Shown here piece by piece: positions 50,894 through 60,438 of a stretch of DNA of 64,000 bases (positions within the stretch are counted from its first letter, which is position 1; every line of letters begins with the position of its first letter). The stretch comes from JACPVF01 sp964502095 (lineage in GTDB: Bacteria > Chloroflexota > Anaerolineae > Anaerolineales > Villigracilaceae), in the NCBI GenBank assembly GCA_964502095.1, contig CAZCUF010000005.1, positions 166,531-230,530 on the forward strand. Reading direction: 5' to 3'. Under the pieces are notes generated by a model. That model worked only from the letters and a program-made list of their open reading frames with translations. It was not told where the DNA came from and made no database searches. Made by a program: the position numbers and the translations under genes.

Positions 50894-53800
50894 ATGACCC
50901 CTCGCAAATACACCAACCGCTCATACCTCGACGCCCTCGAAAAGAAAGTCCTCGTCTTCGATGGCGCGATGGGAACGAGCCTGCAAGTGCAAAACCTCAC
51001 TGCCGAGCATTTCGGCGGCGAACAATACAACGGATGCAACGACTACCTCGTCATCTCGTACCCCGAAGCCGTGGAAAAAGTCCATCGTTCGTTTCTCGAA
51101 GTCGGCGTGGACGTGCTCGAAACGGACACCTTCCGCTCGAATCGTTTGACGATGAAGGAATACAATTTGCAAGACCGCGTGATCGAGATCAACATGGCGG
51201 CGGCGCAGTTGGCGAAACGACTCGCCGATGAATATAGCGTAGGGGCGTACGGCCGTACGCCCCAACAGCGTTTTGTCGCTGGCTCCATCGGTCCAAGCGG
51301 CAAACTTCCCTCTGCCAACGACCCGCAACTTTCCGATGTCACTTTCGATGAACTCGTGGATGTCTTCCGCGAGCAGGCAGTCGGTCTCATCAAAGGCGGC
51401 GTGGATGTCCTCCTCATCGAAACGTCGCAGGACATTCTCGAAGTCAAAGCCGCCATCATCGGCCTGCACAAAGCAATGGACGAGACTCAAGTTTATTTGC
51501 CGATTCAAGCTCAGGTCACGCTCGACACGACGGGACGCATGTTACTCGGCACCGACATCAACGCCGCGCTCACGATCCTCGAAGGTATGGGCATAGACGT
51601 CATCGGTCTCAACTGTTCCACGGGACCCGAACATATGCGCGAGCCCATCCGCATCCTCGGAGAAAATTCCACACTGCCTGTTTCATGTATTCCGAATGCA
51701 GGCCTTCCGTTGAACGTTGATGGACAAGCCGTGTATCCGCTTGAGCCCGAACCGTTTGCAAACGATCTTTATGAATTCGTGACGAAGCATAACGTTTCAG
51801 TCGTGGGCGGATGCTGTGGGACGACGCCTCAACATCTTAAGTTGCTTGTTGACAAGCTGAATCAGTTTCCTCATCCCAAGCGACCGCTTCAATCCACGCC
51901 TCAACTTGCTTCCGCCATGTCGGCTATAGACATGCATCAAGACCCCGCTCCCACCCTGCTGGGCGAACGTTGCAACGCACAAGGCTCACGCAAGTTCAAG
52001 CGTCTCCTGCTCGAAGAAGATTACGACGGCATTTTGGAGATCGCCCGCCAGCAAGTGGACTTCGGCGCGCACGCCCTCGACATCTCCTGCGCTGTCACCG
52101 AACGCCCCGACGAAGCCGAACTCATGCGCAACGTCGTCAAGAAACTTGAAATGGGCGTGGATGTTCCGCTCGTGATCGACTCCACTGAATTAGATGTTCT
52201 CGAAATCGCACTCAAGACCGCGCCTGGGCGTTGTCTTATCAACTCCACGCATCTCGAAGCGGGCCGCGCCAAAGCTGATAAAGTTTTTGCATTGGCAAAA
52301 GCGCACAACGCCGCCGTCATTGTGTTGACGATTGACGAGAACGGTATGGCGAAGACCCGCGAAAAGAAACTCGAGGTTGCCAAACGCATTTACGACATCG
52401 CCGTGGGCGAGCATGGACTCAAGCCCGAGGATTTGGTCTACGACGCGTTGACTTTCACCCTCGCAACAGGCGACGCGGAATTCACTGAATCTGCCATCGA
52501 AACCATCGAAGGCATCCGCCTCATCAAACAGAATCTGCCCGGCGTGATGGCGTCGCTCGGCGTGAGCAATCTCTCGTTCGGTTTTGCCCAACATGCCCGG
52601 CCTGTGTTGAATTCAGTGATGCTCTATCACTGCGTGCAGGCTGGCTTGGACATGGCGATCGTGAATCCCGCGCATGTCACCGCCTACCCCGATATTTCAC
52701 AGGAAGAAAAAGATTTGGCGGAAGACCTCATCTTCAACCGCCGCGCCGACGCGTTACAGCGCTACATCGAACACTACGAAAACGTCACGCCAACCTCCGA
52801 AGCGACTCTCGCCGATCCCACCGAAGGCATGACTCCCGAACAACGCCTGCACTGGAAGATTGTCCACCGTAAGAAAGATGGCGTCGAAGCGGATATTGAT
52901 GAGATTATTACAAGAGAGACTTCCGAAGTCTCCAAGACTTCGGAAGTCTTAAGAAGCAAGCACGAAATCGCCGTTCACACCCTCAACAACGTCCTGCTCC
53001 CTGCCATGAAAGAAGTCGGTGACAAATTCGGCGCGGGCGAGTTGATTTTGCCCTTCGTGTTGCAATCCGCCGAAGTGATGAAGAAGACCGTCGCGCATCT
53101 TGAAAACTATCTCGAGAAGATGGAAGGCGTGACGAAAGGTACTGTCGTCATTGCCACCGTCTATGGCGACGTGCATGATATTGGAAAGAATTTAGTCAAA
53201 ACAATTTTAGCGAACAACGGCTACACCGTCGTGGATTTGGGCAAGCAAGTGCCAGCCGAAACCATCATCACTCAAGCTGTGGAAAATAACGCCACTGCGA
53301 TTGGCCTGTCTGCCTTGCTGGTTAGCACATCCAAGCAAATGCCGTTGATCGTCAACGAGCTTCATCGCCGCGGATATAAAATCCCCGTGCTGATTGGCGG
53401 TGCGGCAATTAACCGTCGCTTCGGGAGGCGCATCCTCCAAACCGAAAGCGGGGACTTCTACGCACCGGGCGTCTTCTATTGCAAAGACGCGTTCGAAGGC
53501 CTCGAAACGATGGACACGCTCATCAACAATGAGAAACGTCCCGCTCTGCTTGCGAAGACCGTTCAGGAATCCGAAATGGAGCTGGGACGCGCCCAAAACG
53601 CAACTCACAACTCACAACCTGCAGTACGGTCGAACATTCAACCCTCGCCGCTTGCTTTACCTCCCTCCAAATTTGGAATGAGAGTCGTCAAGAACATGCC
53701 GCTGGAGATCGTCTTCACGCATCTCAACCTCAACGAACTCTATCGTCTCTCGTGGGGCGCGAAGAATACGCACGGCGCGGAATGGGATAAACTCAAAGCG

Positions 53801-54436
53801 GAGTTCGACGCCCGTCTCGACAAGATGAAGCGTGAAGCCATGCGCGAGAAGTGGCTCACGCCCCAGGGTGTGTACGGACTCTTTCCCTGTCAGGCGGAGA
53901 ACGACGATCTCATCATCTATAATCCAGAAAATCCCGGCGAAGTTCTAACTCGTATGACCTTCCCGCGCCAGCCGTATGACGATCATCTATGTCTGGCTGA
54001 TTACTACGCCTCGGTGGAATCGGGTCAAATGGATGTCGTGGGCTTCCAGGTCGTCACAGTTGGGCAGGAAGCCGCCGACCGCTTCGAGAAATTCCAATCC
54101 GCAAACGACTATATGGAAGCTTACTTCACGCACGGGCTTGGCGTTCAGACCGCTGAAGCCACCGCCAATTACCTGCACGAACATTTGCGCCATGAAATGG
54201 GCATCGCGGAAAATCAGGGCAAGCGTTATTCGTGGGGCTATCCTGCCATTCCCGAATTGGAGGATCACTTCAAAGTCTTCAAACTCCTGCCCGCGGTCGA
54301 ATCGGAATTTGGGATGAATTTATCGGTTTCAGGACAGTTGATTCCCGAACAATCCACCGCCGCGATCATTGTTCATCACAAAGCGGCCAAATATTATTCG
54401 GTCGGCGAAAGCAGAGTCGAGCAGTTGATGAGATAA
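50894..54436 (+). CDS. metH: Cobalamin-dependent methionine synthase
   Basis: 1180 residues; transfers a methyl group from methyl-THF to homocysteine through cobalamin. Domains: homocysteine-binding (1-320) with zinc cysteines Cys241, Cys307, Cys308 (NCSTG, GGCCGTT); pterin-binding (about 350-625); cobalamin-binding with Asp759-x-His761-x-x-Gly764 (DVHDIGKNLV); C-terminal SAM-dependent activation domain (YSWGYPAIPELEDHFKVF, SVSGQLIPEQS). Two palindromes sit in frame: GTAGGGGCGTACGG...CCCC encodes VGAYGRTP near residue 117, and a 13-bp hairpin at 52919-52947 encodes part of SEVSKTSEV near residue 676. RBS TAGGAGACC. Regulated by the SAM-I riboswitch. Confidence 0.97.
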   Translation: MTPRKYTNRSYLDALEKKVLVFDGAMGTSLQVQNLTAEHFGGEQYNGCNDYLVISYPEAVEKVHRSFLEVGVDVLETDTFRSNRLTMKEYNLQDRVIEINMAAAQLAKRLADEYSVGAYGRTPQQRFVAGSIGPSGKLPSANDPQLSDVTFDELVDVFREQAVGLIKGGVDVLLIETSQDILEVKAAIIGLHKAMDETQVYLPIQAQVTLDTTGRMLLGTDINAALTILEGMGIDVIGLNCSTGPEHMREPIRILGENSTLPVSCIPNAGLPLNVDGQAVYPLEPEPFANDLYEFVTKHNVSVVGGCCGTTPQHLKLLVDKLNQFPHPKRPLQSTPQLASAMSAIDMHQDPAPTLLGERCNAQGSRKFKRLLLEEDYDGILEIARQQVDFGAHALDISCAVTERPDEAELMRNVVKKLEMGVDVPLVIDSTELDVLEIALKTAPGRCLINSTHLEAGRAKADKVFALAKAHNAAVIVLTIDENGMAKTREKKLEVAKRIYDIAVGEHGLKPEDLVYDALTFTLATGDAEFTESAIETIEGIRLIKQNLPGVMASLGVSNLSFGFAQHARPVLNSVMLYHCVQAGLDMAIVNPAHVTAYPDISQEEKDLAEDLIFNRRADALQRYIEHYENVTPTSEATLADPTEGMTPEQRLHWKIVHRKKDGVEADIDEIITRETSEVSKTSEVLRSKHEIAVHTLNNVLLPAMKEVGDKFGAGELILPFVLQSAEVMKKTVAHLENYLEKMEGVTKGTVVIATVYGDVHDIGKNLVKTILANNGYTVVDLGKQVPAETIITQAVENNATAIGLSALLVSTSKQMPLIVNELHRRGYKIPVLIGGAAINRRFGRRILQTESGDFYAPGVFYCKDAFEGLETMDTLINNEKRPALLAKTVQESEMELGRAQNATHNSQPAVRSNIQPSPLALPPSKFGMRVVKNMPLEIVFTHLNLNELYRLSWGAKNTHGAEWDKLKAEFDARLDKMKREAMREKWLTPQGVYGLFPCQAENDDLIIYNPENPGEVLTRMTFPRQPYDDHLCLADYYASVESGQMDVVGFQVVTVGQEAADRFEKFQSANDYMEAYFTHGLGVQTAEATANYLHEHLRHEMGIAENQGKRYSWGYPAIPELEDHFKVFKLLPAVESEFGMNLSVSGQLIPEQSTAAIIVHHKAAKYYSVGESRVEQLMR
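51239..51263. repeat. Palindrome inserted in frame in metH
   Basis: GTAGGGGCGTACGGCCGTAC...CCCC at 51239-51263, eleven-base arms without loop. It opens and closes like the palindrome in the SAM-I riboswitch (GTAGGG-xCG...CGCCC). The encoded residues are extra relative to E. coli MetH. Confidence 0.6.
52916..52950. repeat. Second in-frame palindrome in metH
   Basis: ACTTCCGAAGTCT (52919-52931), loop CCA, AGACTTCGGAAGT (52935-52947), extended two or three more pairs outward. It encodes TSEVSKTSEV in the linker between pterin and cobalamin regions, where length variation is tolerated. Confidence 0.65.
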
Positions 54437-54499
54437 TCATCAAAGACGTTGATCTTCGCAATGTGTCTGGTATTCATGCGTGAAGATGAACAAACGACC

Positions 54500-56311
54500 A
54501 TGACGTTTTTAAAAAAGCATTCGCTCCTCGTTATCCTTGTATTTGCAGTGCTGTTCGGCGTTCTGGTCACGCGCCAATACGGCGAATCGTGGGACGAATT
54601 GAAGTTCTACAAATACGCGGACAGCGCGCTCGAAAGTTATCGAACCTGGCCGCTGACCGGCAACATCCTTATCACCGGTAACACATACGATAACTATGGC
54701 CCGGCCTATGTAATGTTCGTCAGCCTCGGCGCACGCGCGCTCGGCGTATTCATTCCGTGGATCAACTCCGATCTGCGGCACTTGATTTATTGGTTTACTT
54801 ATTTGGCCGGTGTTTGGGCTTTTTATGAACTCGCTAAACGAAGGCTGAACAGGATCGCGGCTATTGGCGCGGCATTGTTCTTTGCTACACAGCCGCTTTT
54901 TTGGGGACATGCTTTCATCAGTCCCAAAGATATTCCCTTTCTGACTTTCTTTTTGCTGAGTCTGGTCTTCGGATTTAGGATGGCAGACTCGCTCGAGCCG
55001 TTCCCCACAATGGATGATCATCCAGCCCGCCGCGTCAAACGGACCTTGATCCTGCCCGCGTTGATCTGGCTGGTCTTCATCCTGATTTTCTTTGGCGGCA
55101 CGGCCATCTTTCACAACGCGTTGGATCAGGCCGTCCGCGCGGCGGCCGCGGGCCAGCCGAATCTCATCTCTTACATCGCTTCGGACATCCATAAGATCAA
55201 GCCGGAAGTTTACATTCAGAAATATTTCACATGGTTCATCCTCGTGCGCGCCGTTGTGTTTTGGCTGGGTACGGCATGGCTGGCATGGATCTACGCGCGC
55301 AGAATTCCTGGCATCTTTCGCTTCCTCGCCCGGCTGGCTCCTGCCGCGATCTTCCTCGGGCTGACCATTTGCATCCGCATACTCGGCCCGTTGGCGGGAC
55401 TCATCGTCATCGTCTACGCGTTATATAAAAAGGGAAAGTCGTCCGTTCCCGCGTTGTTGGCGTATGGGTTCATCGCGCTGATCGCCATGTACGTAACCTG
55501 GCCGTACCTCTGGCCGGACCCGATTGGACATTTCATCGAGAGCGTGGTTGTGATGGCGAAATATCCCTGGCAGGGACAAGTGCTGTTCGAAGGCCAGCAA
55601 TACGCCTCCACCGATATTCCGCGTTCGTATCTGCCGGTCCTGCTCGGGATTCAGTTGACGGAACCGGTCTGGATTCTGTTCGCGGCCGGTTTGGCGGTGA
55701 CAATTTTCGGCGCGGCCAGGAAGCGGATGAACGATATCCAAATGCTGGCGCTGACTTTGATCTGGTTCATTTTCCCGCTGGCGGGATTCATCGTCCTGCA
55801 TTCGCCTTTGTACGATAATTTCCGTCAAGTCTTTTTCATTCTGCCGCCGGTCTTTTTGATGGCGGGCGCCGCGTTCGAAAAGATCAAACGTCCCGCACTG
55901 CAAATCGCATTGATCGTTTTGTGCATTCTACCCGGCGTGATCGCAGGCGCGCGCTTGCATCCGTACGAATATATTTATTACAATCGCTTCATCGGCGGGG
56001 AGGCGGGCGCGTTTCGTAAATTCGAGATCGATTACTGGGGCACGTCCTATCGCGAAGCCGCAAATTGGCTGAACGCGCAGGCGCCGTCCAACGCGAATGT
56101 ATGGGTGGACGGCCCGGCGCATTTGTTTCAGTTGTATGCGCGCAAGGATTTGAAAGTATATTCCACGTATGAAGCCGCCCGCGCCGACCATTACGATTAT
56201 GTGGTGGCGACCACCCGCTACGATCTCGACCAAAGTTCATACCCCGATGCAAGGATCGTCCATTCGATCGCGCGCGAAGGCGCGGTTTTAACGGTGATCA
56301 AACAACCCTGA
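54500..56311 (+). CDS. GT-C membrane glycosyltransferase (GT39-like)
   Basis: About 603 residues with ten or more membrane helices. Catalytic-type acidic pair Asp32-Glu33 in GESWDELKFY after the first helix; external C-terminal segment ends with a TRYDLDQSSYPDARIVHS region. The start is uncertain: ATG 54500 puts the first helix at the N-terminus, ATG 54476 and TTG 54449 are in frame, none has a good RBS. Distant relative of the pair at 28271-31723. It lies between metH and the metF fusion on the same strand (63 and 29 bases apart), so it may be read from the same transcript. Substrate unknown. Confidence 0.72.
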   Translation: MTFLKKHSLLVILVFAVLFGVLVTRQYGESWDELKFYKYADSALESYRTWPLTGNILITGNTYDNYGPAYVMFVSLGARALGVFIPWINSDLRHLIYWFTYLAGVWAFYELAKRRLNRIAAIGAALFFATQPLFWGHAFISPKDIPFLTFFLLSLVFGFRMADSLEPFPTMDDHPARRVKRTLILPALIWLVFILIFFGGTAIFHNALDQAVRAAAAGQPNLISYIASDIHKIKPEVYIQKYFTWFILVRAVVFWLGTAWLAWIYARRIPGIFRFLARLAPAAIFLGLTICIRILGPLAGLIVIVYALYKKGKSSVPALLAYGFIALIAMYVTWPYLWPDPIGHFIESVVVMAKYPWQGQVLFEGQQYASTDIPRSYLPVLLGIQLTEPVWILFAAGLAVTIFGAARKRMNDIQMLALTLIWFIFPLAGFIVLHSPLYDNFRQVFFILPPVFLMAGAAFEKIKRPALQIALIVLCILPGVIAGARLHPYEYIYYNRFIGGEAGAFRKFEIDYWGTSYREAANWLNAQAPSNANVWVDGPAHLFQLYARKDLKVYSTYEAARADHYDYVVATTRYDLDQSSYPDARIVHSIAREGAVLTVIKQP

Positions 56312-56340
56312 AGTTTTATGTTGAATAGAAAGAAGCCGGT

Positions 56341-58185
56341 ATGACGCAGAAATTTTTAGAAACGCTCGAACATTCCATCATATTGGCCGATGGCGCCATG
56401 GGCACAATGTTGCACAGCCATGGTATTGACTTCGACCAGTGTTTCGACGAATTGAATCTCACCAATCCGCACGCGGTTGCAGAGGTGCATCGCGCTTATA
56501 TCGAAGCTGGCGCGCAATTGATCATCACGAATACGTTCGGAGCGAATCGCTTCAAACTCGCCAAGCATGGGCTGGAAGACCAGGTGGCGGAAATCAATCG
56601 AGCGGGCGTCGAGCTGGCGCGCCGCGTGGTGGACGCCTCCTTCACCAATATTTTTATTGCAGGCGATGTCGGTCCGCTGGGCGTGCGCATTGCGCCGTTT
56701 GGGCGCGTACAACCCGAGGCGGCGCGCGCCGCGTTCGCGGAACAGATTTCCGCATTGTGTGAAGCCAGCGCCGATCTGATCGTCATCGAAACCATGAGCG
56801 ACCTGTACGAAATTCAGGCCGCGGTGCAGGCCGCGCGCGCCTCCTGTAGTCTGCCTGTTGTGGCCTCGGTCACATTCACGCGTGATGATCGCACCATCCT
56901 CGGCGATAACCCGATTAAAGTGGCGCATACGCTCGCGAATGCCGGCGCGGATGTGATCGGCGTCAATTGTTCGGGCGGCCCCGCACAACTTTTGCGCATC
57001 CTCAAACAGATGCACGTGGCTGTGCCGGATAAATATCTGTGGGTAAAGCCCAACGCAGGCTGGCCTGAGCAGGTCGGCGGCCGCATCATGTATCCCGCCG
57101 GCCCCGATTATTTCGGCGAATACGCGCTCTCGTTTCGCGAAGCGGGCGCGGGCGTCGTTGGTGGATGTTGCGGCACCACGCCTCAACATATCGTGGCCAT
57201 GCGCCGCGCGCTGGATGAAAACCCCCCCGCCTCTTCCTCGACCATTAGCCTGCCTCCGCTCGAAGAGGAAGCTCTCGAACCTGCCCAGCAACCCACCCAA
57301 CTGGCGCAAAAACTAGCCTCCGGCCAATTTACGGTCTGCGTGGAAGTGGACCCGCCGCGCGGCCTTTCGACTCACAAACTGCTGGCCGGCGCCTCACTCC
57401 TCCACGATGCGGGCGCGGATGTGATCAACGTGGCCGATAGCCCGATGGCGCGCATGCGCATGTCTGCCTGGGCAGTCTGCAATATTATCCAGCGCAAAGT
57501 GGGCAGTGAGACTACTTTGCATTTTCCCACGCGTGGCCGGAATCTTTTGCGTGTGCAGGGCGATCTGCTCGCCGCGCATGCACTGGGCATTCGCAACGTG
57601 TTCGTGGTCATGGGCGACCCGACGGCGATCGGCGATTACCCCGAAGCAATGGACAATTACGATCTGGTGCCGTCCGGCTTAATCAAGCTCATCAAACAGG
57701 GGTTTAACGCGGGTGTCGATCATTCAGGCGCGTCCATCGGCCAGCCGACCAATTTCTTCGCGGGTGCGGCTTTGAATTTATGTCCACCCGACCTGGATAA
57801 CGAGATCAAGAATCTGCGCCGTAAGATCAAGGCCGGCGCGGATTTCTTCCTGACACAGCCTATTTACAATGCAGAGGATGGCCGTAAGCTTCTTGTCCGC
57901 TATGAAGATCAATTCGGCAGGTTCGAGAAGCCGATCCTGGTGGGCATCCTGCCGTTGGTTAGCGCGCGGCATACCAACTTTTTACATCATGAAGTGCCGG
58001 GCATTTTCATCCCGGACGAAGCGCGCAAACGGATCGAGTCCGCGGGGGAAAACGGAACGCGCGTCGGTGTGGAATTGGCCGTCGAACTGATCCACAGCCT
58101 CAAGTCCTGGGCGAACGGGATTTACATCATGCCGCAGTTCCATCGTTTCGATATGGTCGCCGAAATCATCGAAATGGTAAAATAA
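56341..58185 (+). CDS. Homocysteine methyltransferase / methylene-THF reductase fusion
   Basis: 614 residues, organised like B. subtilis YitJ. Residues 1-about 300: homocysteine S-methyltransferase domain (ILADGAMGTMLHSHG, zinc site NCSGG and GGCCGTTP). Residues about 325-614: MetF-type TIM barrel (FTVCVEVDPPRG, NVFVVMGDPTAIGDYP, FFLTQPIYNAEDGRKL, VGILPLVSARHTNFLHHEVPGI). It would make methyl-THF and use or pass methyl groups to homocysteine. Paired functionally with metH; RBS AAAGAAG weak. Whether the N-terminal half uses methyl-THF, SMM or betaine is not predictable. Confidence 0.93.
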   Translation: MTQKFLETLEHSIILADGAMGTMLHSHGIDFDQCFDELNLTNPHAVAEVHRAYIEAGAQLIITNTFGANRFKLAKHGLEDQVAEINRAGVELARRVVDASFTNIFIAGDVGPLGVRIAPFGRVQPEAARAAFAEQISALCEASADLIVIETMSDLYEIQAAVQAARASCSLPVVASVTFTRDDRTILGDNPIKVAHTLANAGADVIGVNCSGGPAQLLRILKQMHVAVPDKYLWVKPNAGWPEQVGGRIMYPAGPDYFGEYALSFREAGAGVVGGCCGTTPQHIVAMRRALDENPPASSSTISLPPLEEEALEPAQQPTQLAQKLASGQFTVCVEVDPPRGLSTHKLLAGASLLHDAGADVINVADSPMARMRMSAWAVCNIIQRKVGSETTLHFPTRGRNLLRVQGDLLAAHALGIRNVFVVMGDPTAIGDYPEAMDNYDLVPSGLIKLIKQGFNAGVDHSGASIGQPTNFFAGAALNLCPPDLDNEIKNLRRKIKAGADFFLTQPIYNAEDGRKLLVRYEDQFGRFEKPILVGILPLVSARHTNFLHHEVPGIFIPDEARKRIESAGENGTRVGVELAVELIHSLKSWANGIYIMPQFHRFDMVAEIIEMVK

Positions 58186-58203
58186 TCCTTCGCCGGAAGG
58201 ATT
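58184..58203 (+). promoter_or_regulatory. Hairpin hiding the ribosome site of the next gene
   Basis: AATCCTTC (58184-58191), loop GCCG, GAAGGATT (58196-58203). The 3' arm contains GGAAGG, the Shine-Dalgarno of ATG 58206, so its translation may depend on opening this hairpin. No U-tract, so it is not a normal terminator. Confidence 0.45.
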
Positions 58204-58205
58204 GA

Positions 58206-58628
58206 ATGACAAGAAATATCCAAAAATTTTTTATCGCCTTATTGGTGCTGGCAAGTCTGTTTTCGGTTTTTCGATATTGGCTCTCGACCAGGGGCCTCGA
58301 TCTGGGCGGCGCCGCCATCGAAGCGTGGACAGAGCGCCTTGAGCCTGTTAAAACTGCTCTGCCCATTCAGCGCGGCGTGATCGGCTATGTGGGGGAGTGG
58401 GATGTGCCCGGAACATCTTATTCATATTGGGATCAGGAAAGCGAATTCATGCTGGCGCAATATACGCTGGCGCCGTTGATTTTGGAAAGAGGCGCAGTGG
58501 AGGAATGGAACGTGGCGGTTCTCAGCCGGGCGTCGTTTGGAATCTGGCAAAAGGCCAATGCAGGAGAGTTTGAAATCACTCCTTTGAAACATAATATGTA
58601 TTTGCTTCACAGGCTGGTGAATCCATGA
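58206..58628 (+). CDS. Small exported protein, cassette copy 1
   Basis: 140 residues: one N-terminal hydrophobic helix (about 8-27), then an outward domain. Shares with the gene at 60003 the pattern GYVGEWDVP...(Y)D-QxEFxLxQYxxAPxxLxRGxxEEW. Not a recognised family. It overlaps the following membrane protein gene by four bases (ATGA), so the two products are made together. Its likely role is as an external partner of that membrane protein. Confidence 0.75.
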   Translation: MTRNIQKFFIALLVLASLFSVFRYWLSTRGLDLGGAAIEAWTERLEPVKTALPIQRGVIGYVGEWDVPGTSYSYWDQESEFMLAQYTLAPLILERGAVEEWNVAVLSRASFGIWQKANAGEFEITPLKHNMYLLHRLVNP

Positions 58629-60010
58629 CGGCGCCCAGCCTTTTGATTTTTTTACTGCCTGCGCTGATTGGCAGTTTCTTGATTCATCTGCTTTGGCCCG
58701 AACGTAGCGGGCTGGCGCTGTTGCTCAAAGTCTCGCTTGGGGTTGGGGCAGGTTTGGGGTTAAGCTCGTTTCTATTCTTTTTGAGTTTGCTGATCGCGCC
58801 CGGGAAAATCAATATGCTTGTCGTTCAAACGATCCTTCTGGTCGCGTTGGCGCTGGCGGTCATTGTACGGGAACGCGGTAAAAAATGGCCTGCTCTAAAA
58901 TGGCCCGCGCTCTCGAGCCTTCAATGGGGATTGGTCGGTGCAGTCTCCCTTGCATTGATCTTTGCCGGGTTGACCTTTTTCAATATCTATAACGCCCGGA
59001 CTCAGGGCGCGTTCGATGCGTGGGGTATTTGGAATCGCGCCGCCCGCTTCATTTATCGGGACCCCGAAAACTGGCGCGCCACCACTTCGGCTTCGCTCTA
59101 CTATCTCGCGCATGCGGACTATCCCCTGCTCGTGCCCCTCAACGTTACCTGGGGCTGGGAGATACTTGGCTCGGAGACGCCGCGCCTCCCAATGATGCAG
59201 GGATTGTTCTTTTTGCTGGCCTGCGTCGGCGTGTTGTTTGCCTCGGTCAGTCTGACGAAAAGTTTGGGTCAGGCCAGTTTGGCTTCATTGATCCTGATGG
59301 GCACGCCCATGTTTCTCCTTACAGGAGCAGGCCAACTTTCGGATGTGCCGGTTGCCTATTTCATGTTGTCAACCTGCGCCTTGATTTTTCTCTATTTCAA
59401 ATCGCGCCAATCTTCCCTGTTGGTACTGGCGGGATTCATGGCTGGCTTGGGCGGATGGTCAAAGAATGAAGGGTTGTTATTGATCGCGGGCAGTCTGGCT
59501 GTGCTGGTAGTGCTGACTTTTAATGACAAATGGAAGCCCCTTCTTTGGTATATTGCCGGGCTCGCTTTGCCTTTGGTGGTCATTCTGTATTTCAAGATCG
59601 CCTTAGTCCAGCCGAGCGAATTGCTCGCCGGAGGAAATAACGACCGGCTTGCCAAGATTTTGGATCTGTCGCGCTATTGGATTATTCTCAAGCATCTTGG
59701 CCAGGAGTTCCTGCTCTTTGGGAACTGGCCGTTCAGCATTTTGATTGGATTGATCGTCTATGCTTTTGTGATGAACGCAGGGTTTCCGTTTAATTCCATG
59801 CGTGGGTTCTATGCCGTCGCGGCGATCATCGCCCTGCAACTGCTCGGATATTGCGCGATTTTTGTCATCACACCCTATGACCTCGAATGGCATATTCGCA
59901 CTTCGTTGGGCCGCCTGGTATTGCATGTTTTCCCTGCGGGAGTTTTCCTGTTGTTTTCCTCGATCACAGAGCCTGAAAAAGTGTTTTCCCGGAAAGGTAT
60001 GAATGAATAG
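58625..60010 (+). CDS. Large GT-C-like membrane protein, cassette copy 1
   Basis: 461 residues, about eleven helices. A conserved acidic residue follows a mid-protein helix (Asp131 in GAFDAWGIWNRAARF), then HADYPLLVP, WSKNEG and, near the end, ITPYDLEWHIRTSLGRLVLH. The acidic loop plus polytopic shape suggests a GT-C glycosyltransferase using a lipid-linked sugar, but the fold is inferred from layout. Coupled at both ends: start overlaps the small gene (ATGA), stop overlaps the next small gene by eight bases. Confidence 0.7.
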   Translation: MTAPSLLIFLLPALIGSFLIHLLWPERSGLALLLKVSLGVGAGLGLSSFLFFLSLLIAPGKINMLVVQTILLVALALAVIVRERGKKWPALKWPALSSLQWGLVGAVSLALIFAGLTFFNIYNARTQGAFDAWGIWNRAARFIYRDPENWRATTSASLYYLAHADYPLLVPLNVTWGWEILGSETPRLPMMQGLFFLLACVGVLFASVSLTKSLGQASLASLILMGTPMFLLTGAGQLSDVPVAYFMLSTCALIFLYFKSRQSSLLVLAGFMAGLGGWSKNEGLLLIAGSLAVLVVLTFNDKWKPLLWYIAGLALPLVVILYFKIALVQPSELLAGGNNDRLAKILDLSRYWIILKHLGQEFLLFGNWPFSILIGLIVYAFVMNAGFPFNSMRGFYAVAAIIALQLLGYCAIFVITPYDLEWHIRTSLGRLVLHVFPAGVFLLFSSITEPEKVFSRKGMNE

Positions 60011-60437
60011 AATCAGAAACCTGCTACCGTATCTGCTGGCTTTCTTAACCATTGCCGCTGGCGGCTATTCCTTGTTGGGAGCAGTCAGAACCTTCAAGAT
60101 GACCGATGTCACTAACGAAATGGTCTCTTCATGGGAGGTGCATATGCGCGATGTTCAGGCGGCCATTCCTTCCGATGTCTATGTAGCCAGTTATCTCGAG
60201 AAGTCGGATATTCCGAATTCAAATTCAGTGTACGATCAGGCGGAGTTCTTTCTGGTTCAATACGGCGTGGCGCCCATTGCACTGAAACGGGGCTTCGGAG
60301 AAGAGTGGATTATCGGCAATTTCGGGAATACCGTCTCGCTAAAAACCATCAAACCCTGGCTGGATCAAAAGCTGGGAAAGTACACGATTCAATCTTTGGG
60401 TTTTGGATTGTACGTGATCCACGATATCGAAGGCTGA
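60003..60437 (+). CDS. Small exported protein, cassette copy 2
   Basis: 144 residues, paralogue of the protein at 58206: N-terminal helix (about 7-25), then SDVYVASYLEKSDIPNSNSVYDQAEFFLVQYGVAPIALKRGFGEEW. Start overlaps the preceding stop; next gene begins one base after its stop codon. Function unknown; always adjacent to a GT-C-like gene here. Confidence 0.75.
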   Translation: MNRIRNLLPYLLAFLTIAAGGYSLLGAVRTFKMTDVTNEMVSSWEVHMRDVQAAIPSDVYVASYLEKSDIPNSNSVYDQAEFFLVQYGVAPIALKRGFGEEWIIGNFGNTVSLKTIKPWLDQKLGKYTIQSLGFGLYVIHDIEG

Positions 60438-60438
60438 T

